Assembly (NCBI GenBank): GCA_963837325.1
Contig: CAWIMV010000001.1
Coordinates: forward strand, 2,108,001 to 2,172,000
DNA from: CAVQKZ01 sp963837325
GTDB taxonomy: Bacteria > Actinomycetota > Actinomycetes > Mycobacteriales > Jatrophihabitantaceae
Direction: 5' to 3'
DNA: 64,000 bases
In this document: positions 7,365-15,747 of the stretch, piece by piece
Numbering within the stretch: position 1 is the first letter of the stretch
How the letters are laid out: each line of letters starts with the position of its first letter
Notes under the pieces: generated by a model
Database searches by the model: none
What the model saw: only the letters and a program-made list of their open reading frames with translations
Told to the model about the DNA's origin: nothing
Program-made: the position numbers and the translations under genes

Positions 7365-9140
7365 TCAGGTGTAGTCGCGGAAGCCCTTGCCGGTCTTGCG
7401 GCCCAGCCGCCCGGCCGTCACCAGATGCTCAAGCAGCGGCGCCGGCGCGAAGCCGGGTTCGCGGAATTCCAGGTAGAGCTCACGCTCGATCGCCAGGGAC
7501 ACGTCGGTGCCCACCACGTCGAGCAGTTCGAACGGACCCATCGGATAGCCGCAGCCGACCTTCATGGCCGAGTCGATGTCATCGGCGCTGGCATAGTGCG
7601 CCTCGAGCATCTTCACCGCGTCGTTGAGATACGGGAAGAGCAGGGCGTTGACGATGAATCCGGCTCGATCGCCACAGCGCACCGCGTGCTTGCCAATCTT
7701 GCGGCTGACGTCAAGCACGGTCGCTTCGACGTCCCCCGCAGTCGCCACCGTGGTGACGACCTCGACCAGTTTCATCACCGCGGCCGGGTTGAAGAAGTGC
7801 AAGCCGATCACATCGGCCGGGCGCGAGGTGGCCGCGGCGCACTCGATCACTGGCAGGCTCGACGTCGTGGTGGCCAGCACAGTCCCGGGAGCGCAGATGT
7901 CGTCGAGGTTCGCGAACAGGACCTGCTTGACCGCGAGATCCTCGACCACCGCTTCGACGACCAGTTGGACGGTGGCCAGATCGTCGAGCTCGGTCGTGCC
8001 GGTGATCCGGCCGAGCGTGGCGTCGCGGTCGGCCTCGGTGAGCTTGGCCCGTTGCACGCCCTTGTCCAGCGAGCGGGTGACCCCGCCGATCACCTTGGCA
8101 ACCTTCTCAGCGCTGCGGGCCACGAACAGCACGTCGTAGCCGGCCTTGGCGAACACCTCGACGATGCCGGTGGCCATCGTGCCCGAACCGACGACGCCCA
8201 CCGCGGAAACCGGGCGGGCACCCTCGATCGCGGCCCCCTCGGCCGGCGTCAGCGCGTCGGTCACGACGTTCGGGGAGCCGGGAGCGTCGTAGGTGTAGAA
8301 GCCGCGGCCGCTTTTGCGGCCCAGCAGTCCGGCCGTCATCATCTGCTTGAAGATCGGTTGAGGCGCGTGCAGCCGATCGCGCGACTGCTTGTACATCGTG
8401 TCCAGAATCTCGTAGGCCGTGTCGAGGCCGATGAGGTCGAGCAGGGCGAGCGGCCCCATCGGCAGCCCGCAACCCAGTTTCATCGCCGCGTCGATATCTT
8501 CGCGGCTGGCGTAGCGCGACTCGTACAGCGACGCGGCGTGATTGAGATAGCCGAACAGCAGCGCGTTGGCGATGAACCCGGCGCGGTCACCGATCGTGAC
8601 GTCGACCTTGCCGAGTTTCTGGGCGAAGGCCTCGACTTCCTCGACGACGTCCGGTTCGGTGACGACGCTGCGCACGATCTCGACCAGCTTCATGACCGGC
8701 GCCGGGTTGAAGAAGTGCAGCCCGACGACCTTGCCCGGGCGCCCGGTCGCGACCGCGATCTCCGTGACCGACAGGGATGACGTGTTGGTAGCGAGGATCG
8801 CCTCCGGCTTGCAGATCTTGTCGAGCTGGGTGAAGATCTGCCGCTTGAGCTCCAGTTGCTCGGGCACGGCCTCGACGACCAGGTCGACGTCGGCCAGCGC
8901 GTTGAGATCGGTGCTGTAGCTGACCCGATCCAGCAGGGCCTGCTGCTCGGCGTCGGACAGCTTGCCTCGAGTGACAGCCCGGCCGGTCGAGTTCTCGAGA
9001 TGGCCGCGGCCGCTCGCCACGGCCGCCTCGTCGACCTCGACGGCCACCACCGAGAGGCCGGTGCGCGCGAAGACCTCGGCGATGCCGGCGCCCATCGTGC
9101 CGAGCCCGATCACGCCGACCTGCTTGAACTCCCGCGTCAT
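7365..9140 (-). CDS. Tandem-duplicated 3-hydroxyacyl-CoA (3-hydroxybutyryl-CoA) dehydrogenase
   Basis: 591 residues made of two complete 3-hydroxyacyl-CoA dehydrogenase units, about 1-285 and 310-591. Each has an NAD-binding start (IGLGTMGAGIAEVFA; then VGSGTMATGIVEVFA), a catalytic His in GLHFFNPA followed by MKLVE, and a C-terminal GCG-PMGP helical domain. The first unit keeps GxGxxG; the second has GxGxxA, which may alter nucleotide preference. Streptomyces encodes a similar double-length dehydrogenase with ccr. In this window it can reduce acetoacetyl-CoA to 3-hydroxybutyryl-CoA between the thiolase and Ccr; a dedicated crotonase is not seen. Confidence 0.9.
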   Translation of the reverse strand: MTREFKQVGVIGLGTMGAGIAEVFARTGLSVVAVEVDEAAVASGRGHLENSTGRAVTRGKLSDAEQQALLDRVSYSTDLNALADVDLVVEAVPEQLELKRQIFTQLDKICKPEAILATNTSSLSVTEIAVATGRPGKVVGLHFFNPAPVMKLVEIVRSVVTEPDVVEEVEAFAQKLGKVDVTIGDRAGFIANALLFGYLNHAASLYESRYASREDIDAAMKLGCGLPMGPLALLDLIGLDTAYEILDTMYKQSRDRLHAPQPIFKQMMTAGLLGRKSGRGFYTYDAPGSPNVVTDALTPAEGAAIEGARPVSAVGVVGSGTMATGIVEVFAKAGYDVLFVARSAEKVAKVIGGVTRSLDKGVQRAKLTEADRDATLGRITGTTELDDLATVQLVVEAVVEDLAVKQVLFANLDDICAPGTVLATTTSSLPVIECAAATSRPADVIGLHFFNPAAVMKLVEVVTTVATAGDVEATVLDVSRKIGKHAVRCGDRAGFIVNALLFPYLNDAVKMLEAHYASADDIDSAMKVGCGYPMGPFELLDVVGTDVSLAIERELYLEFREPGFAPAPLLEHLVTAGRLGRKTGKGFRDYT

Positions 9141-9212
9141 GACGCCATCCTCCTGGGATCGGTACCGCTCGGCTTACCGTACCGGCGAGTAACCGGCACC
9201 CGTCCGTGAGTT

Positions 9213-9884
9213 TCAGAACAGCCGCTGGGACGGGTCGTCGATGCCACGAAGCAGGTCGTAGTCGAGCACCAGGCAGGTTATCCCGCGGTCCTCGGCCAGC
9301 GTGCGGGCCTGGGGCTTGATCTCCTGCGCCGCGAACACGCCCCGCACGGGAGCCAGCAGCGGGTCGCGGTTGAGCAGGTCCAGGTAGCGGGTGAGCTGCT
9401 CCACGCCGTCGATCTCGCCGCGGCGCTTGATCTCGACGGCCACGGCCACGCCGTTTGGGTCGCGGGCCATGATGTCGACCGGCCCGATTGGGGTCGGGTA
9501 CTCCCGGCGCACCAGCCGATAGCCCGGGCCGAGGGTGTGGATGTGCTCGGCTAGCAGCTTCTGCAGGTGCGCCTCCACGCCGTCCTTCACCAGACCGGGG
9601 TCGACACCCAGCTCGTGGGCCGAGTCGTGCTCGATCGACTCGATCGTGATGATCAACTGCTCGCCGGCCTTGTTGGTAACCGTCCAGGTCGCCTGGTCGC
9701 CCGCTGTCACTTCAACGAGGAGGCAGGGCGGGCTCATCCAGTTCAGCGGCTTGTACGACCCGCCGTCTGCGTGCACCAGCACCGAGCCATCGGCCTTGAC
9801 CAGCAGCAGCCGCGTGGCCAGCGGCAGGTGAGCGGTGAGCCGGCCCACGTAGTCCACGCTGCAGCGGGCTATGACAAGGCGCAC
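9213..9884 (-). CDS. nucS: Endonuclease NucS (EndoMS), mismatch-specific
   Basis: 223-residue nuclease that cuts both strands at mismatches and replaces MutS/MutL repair in most Actinobacteria. The GTG at 9884 gives the canonical N-terminus MRLVIARCSVDYVGRLTAHL; longer in-frame starts add unrelated residues. The C-terminal RecB-like nuclease core shows Asp137 (PVDIMARD), Glu151 and Lys153 (VEIKRRG). The tail GIDDPSQRLF ends with hydrophobic residues in the position of the beta-clamp-binding motif known for NucS. It is divergent from the aldo/keto reductase, with 92 bases between starts. Confidence 0.96.
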   Translation of the reverse strand: MRLVIARCSVDYVGRLTAHLPLATRLLLVKADGSVLVHADGGSYKPLNWMSPPCLLVEVTAGDQATWTVTNKAGEQLIITIESIEHDSAHELGVDPGLVKDGVEAHLQKLLAEHIHTLGPGYRLVRREYPTPIGPVDIMARDPNGVAVAVEIKRRGEIDGVEQLTRYLDLLNRDPLLAPVRGVFAAQEIKPQARTLAEDRGITCLVLDYDLLRGIDDPSQRLF

Positions 9885-9976
9885 AGCAGGGCAGGCTACC
9901 GGCCTGGGTCCGGCCGCATGTTCGGCGGCCACGTCGGGTAGGACCCAAAGAGTAGACAAACCAGGAGGTTGCATTC

Positions 9977-10807
9977 ATGGCTGACCAGCCAACCGTCAGG
10001 CTCAACAACGGCACCGCGATGCCGCAGCTCGGCTTCGGCGTGTTCCAAGTACCCAACGAGGAAACGGCGGCGGCGGTGAGTGCCGCGTTAGAGGTCGGCT
10101 ATCGAGCCATCGACACGGCCGCGATGTACCGCAATGAGGAGGGCGTCGCCAAGGCGATCGCCGACTCCGGCATCCCCCGCGACGAGCTGTTCATCACGAC
10201 GAAGCTGAACAACGACGGCCACGGCTACGACGATGCCCTGCGCGCGTTCGAGGCCAGCCGCACTCGTCTCGGCCTCGACTACGTCGACCTCTACCTCATC
10301 CACTGGCCGCTGCCGGCGAAGGATCGCTACGTCGACACCTGGCGGGCGTTCGAGAAGCTGCAGAGCGACGGGCTCGCCCGGTCGATCGGCGTCTCGAACT
10401 TCCAGCCGGCACATTTGCAGCGCCTGTTCGACGAGACCGATGTGGTGCCTGCGCTCAACCAGATCGAGCTGCACCCGTACCTCACCCAGGAGGCGGTGCG
10501 GGCGTTCGACGCCGAGCACGGCATCGCGACCGAGGCCTGGTCCCCGCTCGCCAAGGGCGGCGAGCTCCTGTCCGACCCGGCTATCACGTCACTCGCCGAG
10601 AAGTACGGCAGGACGCCGGCCCAGGTCGTCATCCGTTGGCACCTGCAGCTCGGCAACGTCGTGATCCCCAAGTCGGTGACGCCGGCGCGGATCAAGGAGA
10701 ACATCGACGTCTTCGACTTCGAACTCGCCGACGACGACGTCACCTCGATCAGCGAACTGAACCGCGACGAGCGCACCGGCCCGGATCCGGACACGTTCAA
10801 CCCCTAG
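9977..10807 (+). CDS. Aldo/keto reductase
   Basis: 276-residue NADPH-dependent (alpha/beta)8-barrel oxidoreductase of the AKR5/2,5-diketo-gluconate reductase-like branch. The catalytic tetrad is Asp46, Tyr51 (DTAAMYRNEE), Lys76 (TTKL) and His109 (LIHWPLP). The cofactor phosphate loop is IPKSVTPARIKEN near the C-terminus. AGGAGG lies eight bases before the ATG. Reduces aldehydes or ketones; the physiological substrate cannot be told from sequence. It is divergent from nucS and converges on ecm, with a hairpin in the 60 base spacer. Confidence 0.92.
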   Translation: MADQPTVRLNNGTAMPQLGFGVFQVPNEETAAAVSAALEVGYRAIDTAAMYRNEEGVAKAIADSGIPRDELFITTKLNNDGHGYDDALRAFEASRTRLGLDYVDLYLIHWPLPAKDRYVDTWRAFEKLQSDGLARSIGVSNFQPAHLQRLFDETDVVPALNQIELHPYLTQEAVRAFDAEHGIATEAWSPLAKGGELLSDPAITSLAEKYGRTPAQVVIRWHLQLGNVVIPKSVTPARIKENIDVFDFELADDDVTSISELNRDERTGPDPDTFNP

Positions 10808-10839
10808 CGCTAGCGCTTGCGCTTGCGATTTCTGCGGAT

Positions 10840-10858
10840 CGCGTCGGCTCGCGACGCG
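10840..10858. terminator. Hairpin between convergent aldo/keto reductase and ecm genes
   Basis: CGCGTCG and CGACGCG form a 7 bp stem with a 5 base loop midway between two convergent stop codons. There is no T-tract on either strand, as is common in high-GC actinobacteria. It may end transcription from both sides. Moderate confidence because the stem is short. Confidence 0.4.
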
Positions 10859-10867
10859 CGGACGCTC

Positions 10868-12877
10868 CTACGCGCGGGCTTCTTCGATGGCGTCGACGAT
10901 CTCGCTTAGTAGGTCGGTGATCTCGAAGTCCTTGGGGGTGAAGACACGGGCGACACCTGACTCACGCAGGGTGGCCGCGTCGGCCTCGGGGATGATGCCG
11001 CCAACCACGACCGGAACGTCGTCAAGGCCGGCGGCGCGCAGCCCCTGGACGACATCCGGCACGACGGACAGGTGCGAGCCGGACAGCACCGACAGGCCCA
11101 CCACGTCGACGTCCTCTTCGACGGCCGAAGCGACGAGCTGCGCCGGCGTGAGCCTGATGCCGGAATAGACAACCTCGAACCCGGCGTCGCGAGCCCGTAG
11201 GGCGATCTGCTCCGCCCCGTTCGAGTGCCCGTCCAGGCCGGGCTTGCCGACCAGGAACTTCAACCGCCGGCCTAGGTCAGCGCCGAGGGCCTGCACGCGG
11301 TGCTGGACCTCGCTCAGCCCGCTCTCGTGTCCGCCACCACTGGCGCCGGCCACGCCGGTTGGTGGTCGGTACTCGCCGAACACCTCCCGCAACACACCGG
11401 CCCACTCGCCCACCGTGACGCCCGCCCGGGCACAACCGAGCGAGGGCTCCATCAGGTTGGTGTCGGTCTTCGCCGCGTCGCGCAACGTTGTCAGGGCCTC
11501 GTCGACCGCAGCCGCGTCGCGTGCGGCCCGCCACTTCCGCACCGCGGCAATGGCTGCCGCCTCGACGGCCGGGTCGACCGTCAAGATCCCGCCATCCGCA
11601 CCCTCGACGAGCGGGTTGGGCTCGGACTCGGTGAACTTGTTGACGCCGACGACGACTGCTTCGCCGGACTCCATCCGTCGGCGGCGCAGGGCGAGCGAGG
11701 AGACCAGCGCCGACTTCAGGTATCCGGACTCGACCGCCGCGACCGCGCCGCCAAGTTCCAGGACGTGGTCGATCTCGGCCCGCGCCCCCTGCTTGATCTC
11801 GGCGACCTTGGCCGCCACCACCTTCGAGCCTTCGAAGATGTCGTCGTACTCCAACAGGTCCGATTCATAGGCGAGCACCTGTTGCATGCGCAGCGACCAC
11901 TGCTGGTCCCACGGGCGCGGCAGGCCCAGCGCCTCGTTCCACGCGGGCAATTGCACCGCGCGGGCCCGGGCGTCGCGCGAGGACGTCACCGCGAGCATCT
12001 CCAGCAGGATCCGGTAGACGTTGTTCTCGGGCTGGGCTTCGGTGAGCCCGAGCGAATTGACCTGCACGCCGTAGCGGAACCGGCGCTGCTTCGGGTCCTC
12101 GACCCCGTAGCGCTCGCGCGTGATCTCGTCCCAGAGCGCGCCGAAGGCACGCAACTTGCACATCTCCTCGACGAACCGCACCCCGGCGTTGACGAAGAAG
12201 GAGATGCGGGCGACAACCTCGCCGAACTTGTCGGCCGGCAACTGGCCGGAGTCACGCACGGAGTCCAGGACAGCGATTGCCGTGCACAGCGCGAACGCAA
12301 CCTCCTGTACGGGCGTCGCGCCGGCCTCCTGCAAGTGGTAGCTGCAGACGTTGATCGGATTCCACTTCGGCACGTTGGCCACGGTGTACGCGATCATGTC
12401 GGTGATCAGCCGCAGCGACGGCGCGGGCGGGAAGACGTACGTGCCCCGCGACAGGTACTCCTTGATGATGTCGTTCTGGGTCGTGCCGGCGAGCCGGGCT
12501 CGCAGCTCCTCCTTGTCGATCCCGGCTGCTTGCGCGTGTTCGTCGGCGACGGTGAGATAGAGCGCCAGCAGGTACATCGCCGGCGCGTTGATCGTCATCG
12601 ACGTGTTCATCTCGTCCATCGGGATGCCGTCGAACAAGGCGCGCAGATCGCCGACGTGTGACACCGGCACGCCGACCTTGCCGACCTCGCCGCGAGCCAA
12701 CTCGGCGTCGGGGTCATACCCGGTCTGCGTCGGCAGGTCGAAGGCGACCGACAGCCCGGTCTGGCCCTTCGCGAGGTTCCGGCGGTACAGCAGGTTGGAC
12801 TCGACCGCCGAGGAGTGACCGGCGTACGTCCGCATCACCCAGGCAGGATCGCGCTTGTCATCGTGCGGATAAGGCAT
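10868..12877 (-). CDS. ecm: Ethylmalonyl-CoA mutase (MeaA/Ecm type, adenosylcobalamin-dependent)
   Basis: 669-residue single-chain mutase with an acyl-CoA TIM-barrel domain (about 1-480) and a C-terminal B12 domain. It shows RTYAGHSSA and FDLPTQTGYDPD, which mark the ethylmalonyl-CoA mutase/MeaA clade; methylmalonyl-CoA mutase has RQYAGFSTA and FDLATHRGYDSD. The B12 ligand motif DxHxxG is Asp549-Gly-His551 (GLDGHSNG). It rearranges (2R)-ethylmalonyl-CoA to methylsuccinyl-CoA. I choose the ATG at 12877 with GGAGG eight bases upstream over the GTG at 12886, which touches the ribosome site. MeaB, the epimerase and Ccr are all encoded nearby. No classical two-subunit mutA/mutB pair is seen. Confidence 0.9.
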   Translation of the reverse strand: MPYPHDDKRDPAWVMRTYAGHSSAVESNLLYRRNLAKGQTGLSVAFDLPTQTGYDPDAELARGEVGKVGVPVSHVGDLRALFDGIPMDEMNTSMTINAPAMYLLALYLTVADEHAQAAGIDKEELRARLAGTTQNDIIKEYLSRGTYVFPPAPSLRLITDMIAYTVANVPKWNPINVCSYHLQEAGATPVQEVAFALCTAIAVLDSVRDSGQLPADKFGEVVARISFFVNAGVRFVEEMCKLRAFGALWDEITRERYGVEDPKQRRFRYGVQVNSLGLTEAQPENNVYRILLEMLAVTSSRDARARAVQLPAWNEALGLPRPWDQQWSLRMQQVLAYESDLLEYDDIFEGSKVVAAKVAEIKQGARAEIDHVLELGGAVAAVESGYLKSALVSSLALRRRRMESGEAVVVGVNKFTESEPNPLVEGADGGILTVDPAVEAAAIAAVRKWRAARDAAAVDEALTTLRDAAKTDTNLMEPSLGCARAGVTVGEWAGVLREVFGEYRPPTGVAGASGGGHESGLSEVQHRVQALGADLGRRLKFLVGKPGLDGHSNGAEQIALRARDAGFEVVYSGIRLTPAQLVASAVEEDVDVVGLSVLSGSHLSVVPDVVQGLRAAGLDDVPVVVGGIIPEADAATLRESGVARVFTPKDFEITDLLSEIVDAIEEARA

Positions 12878-12932
12878 GACCGGCACCTCCAGGCGCTTGG
12901 ACGGAGTGTATTTCAGGCCGGGTGCCGGACAC

Positions 12933-12946
12933 CTACTGATCAGTAG
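12933..12946. promoter_or_regulatory. Perfect 14 bp palindrome in ecm/SRPBCC divergent promoter region
   Basis: CTACTGATCAGTAG is an uninterrupted perfect palindrome in the 133 bases between the ecm start (12877) and the SRPBCC start (13011). Position and symmetry suit an operator for a dimeric TetR/GntR-like repressor. No regulator gene is adjacent, so the cognate protein is unknown. Confidence 0.5.
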
Positions 12947-13010
12947 CTAGTGTGGCCGACTTCGCACCCACGTCCGCCGGGCGAACCGGCACTGCGTTGA
13001 ATACGTAGCC

Positions 13011-13472
13011 ATGGGGGTGTCCGACCACTACCGGTTCCGCTCTGTCTGGCAGATCGGCGCCGGGCCCGACCGGGTGTACCGAGCCCTCGCCGATGTAGGC
13101 GGGTACCCGACGTGGTGGCCGCAAGTCCAGGAGGCCCGCCAGCTCGATGACGCGTCGGGCGAACTGCGCTGCCGCAGCCTGCTGCCGTACGACCTCGTCT
13201 TCGTCGTGCGGCGCGAGGTCGAGGACGACGAGCGCCGCATCCTCCGCGCGGCCCTCGATGGCGACCTGGCCGGTTCGAGCCAGTGGACGATCACCGGCGA
13301 CGGCGGCCAGTCGCGCGCGGTGTTCGAGGAGGACGTCGTGGTGCGCAAGGCACTGGTCCGACTGGTGGGCCCGATGGCCCGACCGGCGCTTCGGTTCAAC
13401 CACGACCGGATGATGCGGGCGGGTGAACGCGGGCTGCGCGAGTACCTGTCCCGTGGTGCCGCGGCGCCCTGA
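13011..13472 (+). CDS. SRPBCC (START-like/polyketide cyclase) family protein
   Basis: 153 residues with the helix-grip pattern of SRPBCC proteins: an N-terminal strand YRFRSVWQIGAGPDRVYRAL, the conserved YPTWWPQV, curved central strands and a long C-terminal helix (about 115-148). These proteins bind hydrophobic ligands in a deep pocket; no specific ligand or enzyme activity can be assigned. The ATG at 13011 is used; a GTG at 13017 is possible. It is divergent from ecm across the palindromic site and is followed 58 bases later by a small membrane protein gene on the same strand. Confidence 0.75.
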   Translation: MGVSDHYRFRSVWQIGAGPDRVYRALADVGGYPTWWPQVQEARQLDDASGELRCRSLLPYDLVFVVRREVEDDERRILRAALDGDLAGSSQWTITGDGGQSRAVFEEDVVVRKALVRLVGPMARPALRFNHDRMMRAGERGLREYLSRGAAAP

Positions 13473-13530
13473 GCAGACCGTCGGGCCGGAACGGCTGGTC
13501 CCCGCTCGCAGGCCTGGCTACGGTTGGTCT

Positions 13531-13842
13531 GTGGGCGATTACGGCATTTCGGCCGAGATCACGGTCCTGATCGCCGTCGCCCTGCTGGCCCTCATCACGC
13601 GGTGGGTGTTCGGATCGTCGCGGCGCCGGGTCGTCCGGCCGGTGGACGCGTCGGACTCCCCCGAACTGGGCCTGCTGACCGTCGTGGTCAGCGCCGTGCC
13701 GCGGACCGAAGCCGTGCAGCGGCGCGCGGCACTTGGTGAGTTCGGTATCCGGTCGTCGATGTCGCGGCGACAGGACGGAAACATGGACGTCCTGGTCTTC
13801 CACCGCGACGTCGAACGGGCGCGCGCCGTGCTCGAGCCCTGA
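13531..13842 (+). CDS. Small single-pass membrane protein with DUF2007-like C-terminus
   Basis: 103 residues from the GTG at 13531. One transmembrane helix is at about 9-26 (ITVLIAVALLALITRWVF), followed by an Arg-rich cytosolic stretch. The C-terminal half ends in MDVLVFHRDVERARAVLE, which resembles the DUF2007 putative signal-transducing fold, where a ligand- or peptide-binding beta-alpha pair is followed by ERARALL. Role unknown. It runs towards murA, with 27 bases between the stops. Confidence 0.6.
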   Translation: MGDYGISAEITVLIAVALLALITRWVFGSSRRRVVRPVDASDSPELGLLTVVVSAVPRTEAVQRRAALGEFGIRSSMSRRQDGNMDVLVFHRDVERARAVLEP

Positions 13843-13869
13843 GCCGGCGGTGACCCCCACGGCAGCACC

Positions 13870-15150
13870 TCAGCCGTCGAACGAGTCGGAGTCAACTCGC
13901 ACGACATCGGCGCCCAGCGACCGAAGCTTCTCCTCGAGGCGGACGTAGCCGCGGTCGATGTGGTGCACTTCGGCCACCTCGGTTATCCCCTCGGCGACGA
14001 GTCCGGCGATCACCAGCCCGACGCCGGCGCGGATGTCGGTGGCCCGCACCGGCGCTCCCGACAACCGCTCGCGGCCGCGGACGACCGCGTGGTGGCCGTC
14101 CGTGCGCACATCGGCGCCCATCCGGGCGATCTCGTCGCAGAACATGAAGCGCGCCTCGAAGATGTTCTCGGTGATCATCGCGGTGCCCTCGGCCACCGAC
14201 AGCAACGCGATCGCCTGGGGCTGCAGATCGCTCGCCAACCCCGGATAGGGCAGCGTCACCACGTCGAAACTGCGCGGGCGGTGATCGATCGCGATCCGGA
14301 AGCCGTCGGCGCGTACTTCCACCTCGGCGCCGGCCCGCACCAACTTGTCCAGCGCGATCTCGAGGTGAGCCGCGTCGGCGCCGCGGACGGTCACGTCGCC
14401 ACGTGTCGCAACCGCTGCGATTGCCCACGTGCCCGCGACGATGCGATCGGCGACCGCGTGGTGCGTCGTCGGCGCCAATGCGTCCACCCCAGTGATCTCG
14501 AGCGTCGACGAGCCGACTCCGTCGATCTGAGCGCCCATCGAGACCAGCATCTGGCAGAGGTCGACGATCTCCGGTTCGCGGGCCGCGTTGTCGATGACGG
14601 TGCTGCCCTTGGCCAGCACCGCCGCGGTGAGGATGTTCTCGGTCGCACCGACGCTCGGGAAGTCCAGCCAGATCGTGGCGCCACGCAGTTCCGATGCCTC
14701 AGCCAGAACGTAGCCGTGCTCGACCCGGACCTCCGCCCCCATTCGCTCCAAGCCGGCGAAGTGCATGTCGAGGGGACGGGAGCCGATCGCGTCCCCACCG
14801 GGCAGCGCAACCTTGGCCCGGCCGGTTCGCGCGAGCAAGGGGCCGAGCACGCAGATCGAGCCGCGGATCTTGCGCACCAGTTCGTAGGGCGCTTCCCACG
14901 TGGGCCGTTCGGGCACTGTGATCCGAACCTGGTCCACCGTGCCGTCGCCGGATTCCGCGACCGCGCAGCCGAGCCGTTCGAGGAGGCGGTGCATGATCAG
15001 CACGTCGGAGATCGCCGGCAGATTGCCGATCGTGGTCTCGCCGCTGGCCAGTAGCGCCGCGGCCATCAGTTTCAGCACGCTGTTCTTGGCGCCGCCGACC
15101 TCGACCTCGCCGGCCAGTCGCGCCCCGCCGGTAACTCGCAACACCTGCAC
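13870..15150 (-). CDS. murA: UDP-N-acetylglucosamine 1-carboxyvinyltransferase MurA with Asp at the catalytic Cys position
   Basis: 426-residue enzyme of the first committed step of peptidoglycan synthesis: it transfers enolpyruvate from PEP to UDP-GlcNAc in the cytosol. The inside-out alpha/beta barrel signatures are present: GGAKNSVLKLMAAALLASGE (19-38) with the substrate Lys and Asn, and LPGGDAIGSRPLDMH (116-130). The residue aligned with E. coli Cys115 is Asp120. The same Cys-to-Asp change in Mycobacterium tuberculosis and Chlamydia MurA gives intrinsic fosfomycin resistance. The start is GTG at 15150; only 22 bases separate it from the divergent adenosyltransferase ATG, with no ribosome site visible. 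Confidence 0.95.
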   Translation of the reverse strand: MQVLRVTGGARLAGEVEVGGAKNSVLKLMAAALLASGETTIGNLPAISDVLIMHRLLERLGCAVAESGDGTVDQVRITVPERPTWEAPYELVRKIRGSICVLGPLLARTGRAKVALPGGDAIGSRPLDMHFAGLERMGAEVRVEHGYVLAEASELRGATIWLDFPSVGATENILTAAVLAKGSTVIDNAAREPEIVDLCQMLVSMGAQIDGVGSSTLEITGVDALAPTTHHAVADRIVAGTWAIAAVATRGDVTVRGADAAHLEIALDKLVRAGAEVEVRADGFRIAIDHRPRSFDVVTLPYPGLASDLQPQAIALLSVAEGTAMITENIFEARFMFCDEIARMGADVRTDGHHAVVRGRERLSGAPVRATDIRAGVGLVIAGLVAEGITEVAEVHHIDRGYVRLEEKLRSLGADVVRVDSDSFDG

Positions 15151-15172
15151 CGACCCAGGCTATCGTCCGGGC

Positions 15173-15745
15173 ATGGCCGTTCATCTGACCCGCATCTACA
15201 CCAAGACCGGCGACGACGGCACGACCGCGCTCGGCGATATGTCGCGCGTGGCGAAGACCGATCCGCGGGTCGGGGCTTACGCCGACTGTGACGAGACTAA
15301 CGCCGCAATCGGCACGGCCCTGGCGCTGGGCCAGCTGCCCGAGCGAGTCGTCGCTGTCCTCCGCGCGGTTCAGAACGATCTGTTCGACCTTGGCGCCGAC
15401 CTGTGTACCCCCATCGTCCGGGACCCGAAGCATCCGCCGTTGCGAATCACCACGCCCTACGTCGAGCGGCTGGAGGGCTGGTGCGACGAGTTCAACGAAA
15501 ACCTGCCCAAGCTGGCCAGCTTCATCCTCCCCGGCGGGACAGCCGGTGCCGCCCTGCTGCACCAGGCGCGGACGGTCGCCCGGCGGGCCGAGCGCAGCGG
15601 TTGGTCGCTCATGGGCGCCGACCCGGAACACACCAATCGCGAGGCGTTGCTCTACCTCAACCGGCTCTCGGACCTGCTGTTCATCCTGGCCCGCTTCGCC
15701 AATCCCGACGGTGACGTGCTCTGGCGGCCGGGCGGCGAGCGCTGA
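15173..15745 (+). CDS. Cob(I)yrinic acid a,c-diamide/cobalamin adenosyltransferase, PduO type
   Basis: 190-residue PduO-family enzyme that transfers the adenosyl group of ATP to cob(I)alamin, making the cofactor of the mutase encoded upstream. The N-terminal ATP-binding motif is YTKTGDDGTTALGD (9-22), and the C-terminal helices carry ARTVARRAER and LNRLSDLLFILARFAN, with the conserved Arg/Asn residues of the family. The ATG at 15173 opens directly after a short AT-richer patch and lacks a clear Shine-Dalgarno sequence, so the mRNA may be leaderless. Divergent from murA; it ends 2 bases before the convergent marR stop. Confidence 0.92.
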   Translation: MAVHLTRIYTKTGDDGTTALGDMSRVAKTDPRVGAYADCDETNAAIGTALALGQLPERVVAVLRAVQNDLFDLGADLCTPIVRDPKHPPLRITTPYVERLEGWCDEFNENLPKLASFILPGGTAGAALLHQARTVARRAERSGWSLMGADPEHTNREALLYLNRLSDLLFILARFANPDGDVLWRPGGER

Positions 15746-15747
15746 GC

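Noticed and set aside
10868..12877. Methylmalonyl-CoA mutase large subunit
   Set aside because: The FDLPTQTGYDPD and RTYAGHS motifs belong to the MeaA/ethylmalonyl-CoA mutase clade.
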